Positions 26,964 through 34,175 of a stretch of DNA of 64,000 nt are shown here, in pieces. Position numbers and translations under genes: made by a program. This stretch comes from Chthonomonadales bacterium (GTDB lineage Bacteria > Armatimonadota > Chthonomonadetes > Chthonomonadales > CAJBBX01). Position 1 is the stretch's first letter. The number at the start of each line of letters is the position of its first letter. The stretch covers positions 1 to 64,000 of the forward strand of contig JADLGO010000037.1 of assembly GCA_020849275.1 (NCBI GenBank), given 5' to 3'. Under the pieces are notes generated by a model. It searched no databases and was not told the DNA's origin. It worked only from the letters and a program-made list of their open reading frames with translations.

Positions 26964-28624
26964 CGCAACGTGAAGACACGCCGGTCGGGACGGTCCGCGG
27001 GCCCGGCGACAGCGCGCACGAGTACGTGTTCGTGACGCAGGATCCCGAGCAGCGCGTCGGCTACGGGGAGTTCGTGACGTACCGCGCCCTGGCCGACGGT
27101 GAGGAGCGGGCGATCTTCGGGCGAGTCAGCGCGCGCGTGCCGGAGCGGCGCTACCCCGTCGGCTTGCTGGCGGCGCCCGGCGCGCCGCCCGACGAGATCG
27201 CCGCAATGCTGGGCTACGATGCCGATCTCGGCGGGACGGAGCTCGACGCGGTGACCGCCACGGTGCTCGGGTATCACGACGCGGCGCTCGGCGAGTTCGT
27301 GAACCCGCGCTGCCCGCCACGGCAGGGCATGCCCGTGCGCATCGCCGGTGACGCGGAGCTGATGGCCGTGCTGGGCAGCAGGCGCCGAGGCGAGGTCGGC
27401 TCGGCGGAGGTGGGCAGCCTGCTCAGTCGGCCACAGGGCGCCGTGCCGATCGTCCTGGACGTGCGCGCCATCACGAGCACCCACCTGGCCATCATCGCCG
27501 GCACCGGCTCGGGCAAGAGCTACCTGGCGGGCGTGCTGCTGGAGGAGATGCTCCAGCCCTGGAATCGGGCCGCCGTGCTGGTGATCGACCCGCACGGCGA
27601 ATACGGCACGCTCGACCGGCTCGCTGACTGCGAGGCGCTGCGCGGCGACGATGGCTATCGTCCGGAGGCGCGCATCGTGCACCCCGGAGACATCCGCGTG
27701 AAGCTCTGCTCGCTCCAGCGCGGCGACTTTCGCTACCTGATGCCCGAAATGAGCGAGCGCATGTTCCACGTGCTCGAGGAGGCGATCCGCCGGCTGGAGC
27801 GGGAGCGCCGGGGCGCATGGACGCTCGACGACCTGCTGCGCGCCGTGGAGGGGAGCGACCCCACGGAGCGAGGCGAGCCCGGCATGACCGCGTTCGCGCT
27901 GCACTGGCGGCTCAAGTCTACCTTCCGCGACGCCACCGACATCTTCTCGGACCACGAGAACCTGCGCCTGGACGATCTGTTCGCGCCGGGCCGCTGCACC
28001 GTGCTGCAGCTCAACGAGGTGGACCACCGCGCGCAGCAGGCCGTCGTGGCCACGCTCCTGCGGCGTCTCTACGCGGCACGCATGCGCACGCACAGGGGCC
28101 AGGCGGACGAGGACGGCGCCGACTACCTGCCGTTCCCGGTCTTCACGTTGATCGAGGAGGCGCACAACTTCGCGCCGGCCTCCGGGGACGGAATCGCGAC
28201 CGGCATTCTGAAGACGATCCTGGGAGAGGGACGCAAGTTCGGAGTGGGTGTCGGGCTGATCAGCCAGCGGCCGGGCCGGCTCGACGGCGACGCGCTCTCG
28301 CAGTGCATGACGCAGTTCCTGCTGCGCATCGTCAACCCGCTTGATCAGGAGAGCGTGTCGCGCGCGGTGGAAGGGGTGGGCCGCGATCTGCTGCGCGAGC
28401 TCCCGGCGCTCAGCAAGGGCCAGGCGCTGATGGCCGGACGCGCGGTGAACACGCCGGTGCTTTGCCGCGTGCGACAGCGCCTGACGCCGCACGGCGCGGA
28501 GGACCCGGATGCACCGGCGGCCTGGGTGGAGTACCACCGGCGCGCGGCCCAGGAGGAGCAGCGGAAGCTCGCGCTGCCTGGCGCAGCCGCCCGCGTGACG
28601 CCGCGCTCGCCCTTCCGTACCTGA
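26960..28624 (+). CDS. herA: HerA-type FtsK/VirB4-like hexameric DNA translocase
   Basis: The 554-residue ATPase has an N-terminal beta-rich region (about 1-150) consistent with a HAS barrel. Walker A is AGTGSGKSYL (G181-K186), and VLVIDPHGEYGTL is a HerA hallmark. Walker B is FTLIEEAHNF with E399/E400. The segment GEGRKFGVGVGLISQRPGRL contains the sensor and arginine residues near 435-440. HerA pumps DNA and stimulates NurA nuclease within the same complex. The start overlaps the small upstream gene as ATGA. This is the last gene of the five-gene repair operon; the next gene starts 30 bases later with its own ribosome site and an unrelated function. Confidence 0.93.
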   Translation: MTQREDTPVGTVRGPGDSAHEYVFVTQDPEQRVGYGEFVTYRALADGEERAIFGRVSARVPERRYPVGLLAAPGAPPDEIAAMLGYDADLGGTELDAVTATVLGYHDAALGEFVNPRCPPRQGMPVRIAGDAELMAVLGSRRRGEVGSAEVGSLLSRPQGAVPIVLDVRAITSTHLAIIAGTGSGKSYLAGVLLEEMLQPWNRAAVLVIDPHGEYGTLDRLADCEALRGDDGYRPEARIVHPGDIRVKLCSLQRGDFRYLMPEMSERMFHVLEEAIRRLERERRGAWTLDDLLRAVEGSDPTERGEPGMTAFALHWRLKSTFRDATDIFSDHENLRLDDLFAPGRCTVLQLNEVDHRAQQAVVATLLRRLYAARMRTHRGQADEDGADYLPFPVFTLIEEAHNFAPASGDGIATGILKTILGEGRKFGVGVGLISQRPGRLDGDALSQCMTQFLLRIVNPLDQESVSRAVEGVGRDLLRELPALSKGQALMAGRAVNTPVLCRVRQRLTPHGAEDPDAPAAWVEYHRRAAQEEQRKLALPGAAARVTPRSPFRT

Positions 28625-28654
28625 GCGGCGCGCACGGGGTGGGAGAGGAGAGCG

Positions 28655-30124
28655 ATGAGGCGCCTCACATCGGCGACCCTTGCGGCGATGCTGCTGGCCG
28701 CCGCTGGCCTGGCGGCGGCCGCGCCCGCGACGCGCCTGTTTGACGGGCACACGCTGGCCGGCTGGCAGGGCGACACGCGCGGCACCTGGCGCGTGGAGGA
28801 CGGCGCGATCGTCGGCGGATCGCTGGAGCGCGCGGTGCCGCGCAACGAGTTCCTGTGCACCGGGCGCGCCTACGGCGACTTCGTGCTGCGGCTGAAGTTC
28901 CGTCTTCGCGGCGAAGGCGCGCCGAACGCCGGGGTGCAGGTGCGGAGCCGCCGGCTGCCGGAGCCGGCGAACGAGATGGAAGGTTACCAGGCCGACCTGG
29001 GCGACGGGTACTGGGGCGCGCTCTACGACGAATCGCGGCGCAACCGCGTGCTCGCCGCGCCGGACCCCGAGGTCGTCCGGCGCGCCCTGCGCCCCGGTGA
29101 GTGGAACGACTACGAGGTGCGCTGCGAGGGACGGCGGATCCAGATCCGGCTCAACGGCGCGCGGACGGTGGACTACACGGAGCCGGACCCGAGCGTCGAG
29201 CAGGTCGGCCTGATCGGTCTGCAGGTGCACGGCGGCGGCAAGACGGAGGTGCGATATCGCGACCTCGTGCTGGAGGAGCTAGCGGTCGCCGATCCCGTTG
29301 AGACGCCCGGCCCGGCCGGACCCGGCCTCTGGGAGGATCTGGCGCCGGAGCTGCCCGATGCGGCCGTGCGCCGCGCCAACGACCGGTTCCCTCTCTCCGA
29401 TCAGCGCAACCGCGCGGGGTGGACCCCCTACCGGCCGATGTGGGATGAGTTCGGCGGCGACGGCCTCGACGCGTCGAAGTGGCTGCCGCGCAACCCCGGC
29501 TGGAAGGGCCGTCAGCCCGCCTTCTTCTCGCCGCGCAACGTGGAGGTGCGCGAGGGCGAGCTGCGCCTGACGATGCGGCTGGAGGAGGCGCCGCCGGAAC
29601 TGCGCGGCGAGGGGTACCACACCTTCAGCTCGGCGGCCGTGCAGAGCGTTGGCACGGTGCGCTACGGGTACTTCGAGGTGCGCGCGAAGCCGATGGCCTC
29701 GGCCGGCTCGAGTTCGTTCTGGTTCTACAAGGGCGATCCGGATCGCTGGACGGAGATCGACGTGTTCGAGATCGGTGGGCGCGCCGCCGGCTTCGAGCGC
29801 AGACTGCACATGACGCTGCACGTGTTCCACACGCCCACCCACAAGACTCACTGGTCGGTGGGCGGCGTCCTCGCGGCGCCCTTCGACCTGGCGGGCGGTT
29901 TCCACGTCTACGGGCTGGAGTGGGACCCTGCCGAGGTCCGCTTCTACCTCGACGGGGCGCTCGTCCGGCGCGGTCCCAACACCCACTGGCATCAGGCGCT
30001 GACGCTCAACCTCGATTCGGAGACGATGCCGGACTGGTTCGGGCTTCCGCTCCCGGCCGACCTGCCCTCGGCCTACCGCGTGGATTACGTACGCGCCTGG
30101 CAGCGGGCCCCCTGGCGTCAGTGA
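28655..30124 (+). CDS. secreted DUF1080 (3-keto-disaccharide hydrolase-like) / GH16-like fusion
   Basis: The 489-residue protein starts with a signal peptide (TLAAMLLAAAGLAAAAPA). Residues about 25-210 form a DUF1080/3-keto-disaccharide hydrolase-like jelly roll: LFDGHTLAGWQ, GDFVLRLKFRLRG, GVQVRSRR, EWNDYEVRCEG and GLIGLQVHGGG are all family patterns. Residues about 245-489 are a GH16-like concanavalin domain with catalytic motif EIDVFE (E367 nucleophile-type, E372 acid/base-type) and YGYFEVRAKPM, FHVYGLEWDPAEVRFYLDG. The fusion suggests stepwise attack on a beta-glucan or galactan with an oxidised sugar. GGAGAGGAG precedes ATG 28655. Neighbouring genes on the minus strand are also carbohydrate-related. 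Confidence 0.85.
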   Translation: MRRLTSATLAAMLLAAAGLAAAAPATRLFDGHTLAGWQGDTRGTWRVEDGAIVGGSLERAVPRNEFLCTGRAYGDFVLRLKFRLRGEGAPNAGVQVRSRRLPEPANEMEGYQADLGDGYWGALYDESRRNRVLAAPDPEVVRRALRPGEWNDYEVRCEGRRIQIRLNGARTVDYTEPDPSVEQVGLIGLQVHGGGKTEVRYRDLVLEELAVADPVETPGPAGPGLWEDLAPELPDAAVRRANDRFPLSDQRNRAGWTPYRPMWDEFGGDGLDASKWLPRNPGWKGRQPAFFSPRNVEVREGELRLTMRLEEAPPELRGEGYHTFSSAAVQSVGTVRYGYFEVRAKPMASAGSSSFWFYKGDPDRWTEIDVFEIGGRAAGFERRLHMTLHVFHTPTHKTHWSVGGVLAAPFDLAGGFHVYGLEWDPAEVRFYLDGALVRRGPNTHWHQALTLNLDSETMPDWFGLPLPADLPSAYRVDYVRAWQRAPWRQ

Positions 30125-30157
30125 ACGGGCGGAGCGTGCTCCCGTGCGCCGGCCAGG

Positions 30158-32110
30158 CTACTCCAGGCTGACCTCGAACGGCCGGCCCGACGGCAGCGTC
30201 TCGTCGTGAAGCAGGCGTCGGCCGCGCCGGATGACGAGGCGCACGGCGTCCGCGGACCGAGCCACCGCGAGGTCGAAGCCGCCGAGGGCGCGCACTCTAC
30301 GCAGGGCCATGTCCGGCCATCCATCGGGCAGGCGCGGCAGGCAGCGGAGGGATCGGAAGCCGGTGGGAACGATGCCGAACAGCCCCTCGGTGATCGCGCG
30401 GCAGTAGAGCGCGCTCTCGGCAGAGAGGTGCGCCTGCCCTCCCTCCGGCCACGCCTCCACGGGGTAGGGTACGTGTTCGCCGAGGAGCCGGCGCCGCGTG
30501 TAGGCGAGCAGGTGGCGGATGCCGGCCTCCGTGGCGCCGGCCGCGAGCACGCCGCGAAGCGCGTAGAGGGTGGACCGGTCCCAGAAGGTGCGCTCGCCGG
30601 CCTGGGTCGCCAGCCCATCCGGTGTCCACAGGCGGGGGGAGAGAAGAGCCTCGACGGTGCCGGCGGCGCGCTCATCGATGCCCATCACGAGGGGCAGGCA
30701 GATCCACGAGCGCAGCACGTGGTTGCCCTCGAAGTAGCGATAGGTGGCATGGCCCTCCACCTGAGCGCCGAAGTGACGTTCGATGGCGAGTCGGAGGGCG
30801 TTGGCGCGCGCGTCAAGGTCGGCCGCGGCGGCCGGGCGACCAAGGGCACGGCCCAGGTCGGCCGCGGCGCGCAGCGCCCCGTACGCGAGCGTGGAGGTCG
30901 ACAGGTTCGCAGAGCCCGTGGGAAATCGGCCCTCGAGCTCGTCGGTGTCCGACTCGACGACGCCGGCGGCGTTCGTCTTGCGGCGGCAATACTCGATGCA
31001 CCATGCGATTGCGGGCCACAACTCGAGGCCGATGGCGCGGTCGCCGGTCGCCAGGGCATAGCGCGCGGCGCCGTAGCCCACCATCGCGGCGTCGCCGCGA
31101 TCGCCGCCTGCGTGGTAGACCACGTCGCCCTCCACCTCGAACGACGAGGGGAGCATCTCGAACGCGGGCGTCATGGCGCGGGCGCAGATTCGGTAGGCAT
31201 TGAGCGCGGCCTCGCAGGCGTCCGGCTCGCCGAGGAAGGGGAAGAAGGGGCCGCCGTACTCGCCCTGATCGTTGGCCCAGATGCCGCCGTAGTAGCGGCC
31301 GCCTCCGGGCGAGTGGACCGGGCCCATCCGCGTGTCGAAGATGCTCTCGGCGGCGCGCAGCTTGGCCAGCTCGAAGGCGCGGTCGATCGCCGGCTCGGGG
31401 GTCTGCAGGACGAGCGCCGATCGCGTGCGGGCGATCAGCTCGCGCCGCCCTCGCAACGCGGCCGCGGCGTCCGTGGGCCGGAGCGGCTCCACGACTCGCC
31501 AGGCCTCGAAGGCCAGCGAGAGGCGTGTGCGAGTCCCGGACGCCAGGTCAGGCCGCGGCGGGCCCACCATACCCGCTCTCAGGGTGTACTCGCCGTAGAG
31601 ACCGGCGTCGCAGTCGTGGAGCCGCGGGCCGTTCGCTTCCACCGTCCGCGCGCCGCCGACGGCCGTCAGGATCCACTCCTCGAAGGCGCGCGTCTCGGCG
31701 GGTGAAGGGAAGATGCGCCGCGTCAGGCGTAGGCCGAGCGCCGCACGGTGGGCGATGGTCAGCACGCCGTCGAACGCGACGCTTGCTACCGGGCCGGGCC
31801 GCCACGCCTGGCCGTCGACGCGCAGGCGCGGCTCGACCTCGGCGCCGAAGGTGCGGCGCAGGTACCCGCGCACATCGTCGCGCGCGCCGCGCAGCATTGG
31901 CCAGATCACCTCCCGCGCCAGCGACAGGCGCCGCTCCTCGTCGACGCCGTACCGCACGATGAGCGATACGCGCCGACCGCTCATCTCCAGGTGATCCTCA
32001 TGGGGTAGGCGCCGGTCATGTCGCACGTCCCACCGGATGCCATGCGGGCGCAGATGCCAGCGGTCGGCCTGCCCGTCCGCGGCGGGGTCCACCCTCGCGA
32101 GGTGGCGCAT
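30158..32110 (-). CDS. six-hairpin glycosidase-like protein
   Basis: The 650-residue protein lacks a signal peptide. Its N-terminal about 210 residues look like a beta-sandwich (MSGRRVSLIVRYGVD, LRLTRRIFPSP). The C-terminal about 400 residues are helical, with the repeats and aromatic motifs of (alpha/alpha)6 glycosidases: YYGGIWANDQGEYGGPFF, ESDTDELEGRFPTGSANLST, GERTFWDRSTLYALRGVL and GQAHLSAESALYCRAITEGL. The family could be GH78-, GH63- or GH15-like; I cannot decide. The final segment (GFRSLRCLPRLPDGWPDMAL) resembles the C-terminal beta domain of GH95/GH78-like enzymes. It starts 1 base after the stop of the propeller gene, so both are probably co-transcribed. Confidence 0.72.
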   Translation of the reverse strand: MRHLARVDPAADGQADRWHLRPHGIRWDVRHDRRLPHEDHLEMSGRRVSLIVRYGVDEERRLSLAREVIWPMLRGARDDVRGYLRRTFGAEVEPRLRVDGQAWRPGPVASVAFDGVLTIAHRAALGLRLTRRIFPSPAETRAFEEWILTAVGGARTVEANGPRLHDCDAGLYGEYTLRAGMVGPPRPDLASGTRTRLSLAFEAWRVVEPLRPTDAAAALRGRRELIARTRSALVLQTPEPAIDRAFELAKLRAAESIFDTRMGPVHSPGGGRYYGGIWANDQGEYGGPFFPFLGEPDACEAALNAYRICARAMTPAFEMLPSSFEVEGDVVYHAGGDRGDAAMVGYGAARYALATGDRAIGLELWPAIAWCIEYCRRKTNAAGVVESDTDELEGRFPTGSANLSTSTLAYGALRAAADLGRALGRPAAAADLDARANALRLAIERHFGAQVEGHATYRYFEGNHVLRSWICLPLVMGIDERAAGTVEALLSPRLWTPDGLATQAGERTFWDRSTLYALRGVLAAGATEAGIRHLLAYTRRRLLGEHVPYPVEAWPEGGQAHLSAESALYCRAITEGLFGIVPTGFRSLRCLPRLPDGWPDMALRRVRALGGFDLAVARSADAVRLVIRRGRRLLHDETLPSGRPFEVSLE

Positions 32111-32111
32111 G

Positions 32112-33035
32112 CTACGGCGCCCACCAGAGCGGGCAGGGGCTCCCCTCGGCGGTGGTAAGCAGTGAGCGGTTGTCGCTGTCGTAGGTCAGTGCCTCGAACT
32201 GGCCGAGGAACGGGACGCCGCGCGTGCGCGGGCGTGCGCGGAGCGCCTCGCCGAGCGCCTGACCGGGCCTCAGGCTCCACTCGAACGCCTCCGCGTAGGT
32301 GCGAATCGCCACGTGCCGACCGTCGCGCGAGAAGTCGCCACCCGTTGCCAGCCGCCCGACAGCGTGCCCGCCGAACTCCAGCGGGTTGGTGAAGCGGATC
32401 GTGGCTACGCGCTCGGCGGTCACGGTCCGGTCGCGCGCGAGCGGCATCGGCAGGCGATAGGCGCCGCTCACGCCCGACTCCTCCTTCGATATGACGAACA
32501 CTTCGCCGGAGGCGGGGTGGACGAGGAGCGTCTCGGCGTCGCGCGGGCCGTCGGGGTAGCGGAACGCAAATCGCTGGGCCAGGTGCGTGTGGCCGCGATG
32601 GTCGGTATGCGCACGGTCCACCGGCGGCTCATCGACGCGGTAGACGACGACGCTCGACCGCGCATGGCCGTTGTCGCCGATATCGCCGATGAACAGGGCG
32701 GGCTCGCCAGCAGGGCCGGGCCCTGCCGCGATGCCCTCCCAGTCGACTGCGGTCGCGCCCACCACCGTGAAGCGGGCGAGCGCGCGGCCCGCGCGGTCGG
32801 TGGCATAGAGCACGGGGTCGCCGCCCGAGTCGTTGTGGGTCCAGAGCACCTTCGGATCGCGGCGACTCACGGTCAGGCCGGAGCTCTCGGCGACGGCGTT
32901 GTCCTTGAGCATGGCCAGCAAACGCGGCTGCGCGGCCGCTCGCGGCCGGGACTTCTGCCCGGCGACGGGCGCGCCGGCGGCGAGCGCGAGCAGCGCGGCG
33001 AGCGCCGCCGCGCCAAGGTAGGGCGATCGCGTCAA
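32112..33035 (-). CDS. exported beta-propeller protein of unknown function
   Basis: The 307-residue product starts at TTG 33035, supported by AAGGAG at 33047-33042, 6 bases upstream, and by a good signal peptide immediately after it (YLGAAALAALLALAAGAPVA). The mature part has propeller-like repeats around VLWTHNDSGGDPVLYATD, DWEGIAAGPGPAGEPALFIG, DIGDNGHARSSVVVYRVDEP and RDAETLLVHPASGEVFVISK. These patterns occur in secreted WD40-like or phytase-like propellers that lack known catalytic residues. The stop is 1 base before the glycosidase gene, indicating one transcript. Function is not assignable. Confidence 0.7.
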   Translation of the reverse strand: MTRSPYLGAAALAALLALAAGAPVAGQKSRPRAAAQPRLLAMLKDNAVAESSGLTVSRRDPKVLWTHNDSGGDPVLYATDRAGRALARFTVVGATAVDWEGIAAGPGPAGEPALFIGDIGDNGHARSSVVVYRVDEPPVDRAHTDHRGHTHLAQRFAFRYPDGPRDAETLLVHPASGEVFVISKEESGVSGAYRLPMPLARDRTVTAERVATIRFTNPLEFGGHAVGRLATGGDFSRDGRHVAIRTYAEAFEWSLRPGQALGEALRARPRTRGVPFLGQFEALTYDSDNRSLLTTAEGSPCPLWWAP

Positions 33036-33069
33036 GATGGTCTCCTTCCGGCGCGGCGCACGAGGCCGA

Positions 33070-33099
33070 TTGCCGGGCGCGCGCCGCGTCTGGTACACT
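33070..33099 (+). promoter_or_regulatory. extended -10 promoter of the CbiX-like gene
   Basis: TTGCCG (33070-33075), an 18-base spacer and TACACT (33094-33099) preceded by TGG give an extended -10 element, 20 bases upstream of ATG 33120. GCGTCTGGTACA is shared with the phnE-type gene upstream region (59986-59997). Confidence 0.6.
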
Positions 33100-33119
33100 C
33101 AGAGCGGGAGCGAATCCAC

Positions 33120-34016
33120 ATGGACGGCCTGATCCTGGTCGGCCACGGGTCGCTGCTATGCGGCGCCCGCCGGGCATTGCAGGCGCACGCGGAGCGGCTC
33201 TCTGGCCGCGTTGAGTTCGGCATCGTCGAGGCGGCGTTTCTGCGTTTCCGCACTCCCACGCTCTCCCAGGCCGCGACGCGGTGCGAGCTGGCGGGCGCGG
33301 CCCGCGTGGTGGTGACGCCCTACTCGATCGGTCGCGACCGCCTGGTCGAGGTGGACATCTCGGAGCAGGTGGCCGCCGCCGCCCTCGAGCTTCCCGGCGT
33401 GCGCTTCGTGACCGCGGAGCCCCTCGGGTTCGACCCACGGCTGACGGACGCCATCCTGACCAGCGCGCACGCTGCCGTGGCCCCGGAGGTGTGGGCGGAG
33501 CGGCTGCGGCTTGCCGGCGGCTACTGCGAGGACGACCCGCGCTGCCCGCTGCACGCCACTCCATCGTGCCCCACCTCGTCCGGCCGTGCCGCGCGCGCGG
33601 CCCCCGCGGAGCCGCCCGCCGTCCGAACGCCCGATGGGGCGGCCGACGCGCTGGTCGTGGCCGCCCACGGCGACGCTGACGAGGCCGCGGTGGCGCCGGT
33701 GCGGAGGCTGGTCGAGCATCTCGGAGGCCGGCGACCGGTGCATCCGGTGGCGCTCGGGTTCCTGGAGACGAGCGCGCCCGGCATCGCGGCGGCGCTGGAG
33801 CGTTGCGCGCGCTCCGGCGCGCGGCGCGTAGCCGTCGTGCCGTATCTGCTGCACCCCGGCACCCATCTTGCCGAGAGCCTGCCGGCCGTCCTCGCCGCCG
33901 CACGGACGCGGCGGCCCGACGTGGAACTGCTCCTTGGCGACTTCGCGGGCCGTTCGCCGCACGTCGCGGCGGTCCTCGCCGACCGCGCGCTCGCGGCGCT
34001 GCGCGGCGCCGGGTGA
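33120..34016 (+). CDS. two-domain CbiX/SirB-like chelatase
   Basis: The 298-residue soluble protein contains two tandem CbiX-type domains. Domain 1 (1-130) has LILVGHGSLL, with the metal-handling His of sirohydrochlorin chelatases, and VVTPYSIGRDRLVEVD. Domain 2 (about 170-298) has LVVAAHGDADE and VAVVPYLLHPGTHLAESLP. The linker carries a short Cys/His cluster (CEDDPRCPLHATPSC) that could bind a metal. CbiX enzymes insert Co2+ or Fe2+ into sirohydrochlorin for cobalamin or siroheme, but no corrin or heme gene is nearby. Domain 1 lacks the second conserved His of TPxFLxxGxH, so domain 2 may be the catalytic one. A promoter lies just upstream. Confidence 0.78.
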   Translation: MDGLILVGHGSLLCGARRALQAHAERLSGRVEFGIVEAAFLRFRTPTLSQAATRCELAGAARVVVTPYSIGRDRLVEVDISEQVAAAALELPGVRFVTAEPLGFDPRLTDAILTSAHAAVAPEVWAERLRLAGGYCEDDPRCPLHATPSCPTSSGRAARAAPAEPPAVRTPDGAADALVVAAHGDADEAAVAPVRRLVEHLGGRRPVHPVALGFLETSAPGIAAALERCARSGARRVAVVPYLLHPGTHLAESLPAVLAAARTRRPDVELLLGDFAGRSPHVAAVLADRALAALRGAG

Positions 34017-34175
34017 CGCCGTACCCGGCGCTGCGGCGCCCGGGCCGCATCGCGTTAGGCCCCATTATACTTCAGCCGCGAAACGCGCCCCCGCCGCAAG
34101 CGCGCCTGTGCGGCTCCAGTGGAATCCTGGCCGGCCCGCCCTCACGCGCGGGCCGCGCCGCCGAGGAGGACGCGC

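Noticed and set aside
33120-34016. A cobalamin biosynthesis cluster around the CbiX-like gene
   Set aside because: No other corrin or siroheme gene is nearby on either strand.
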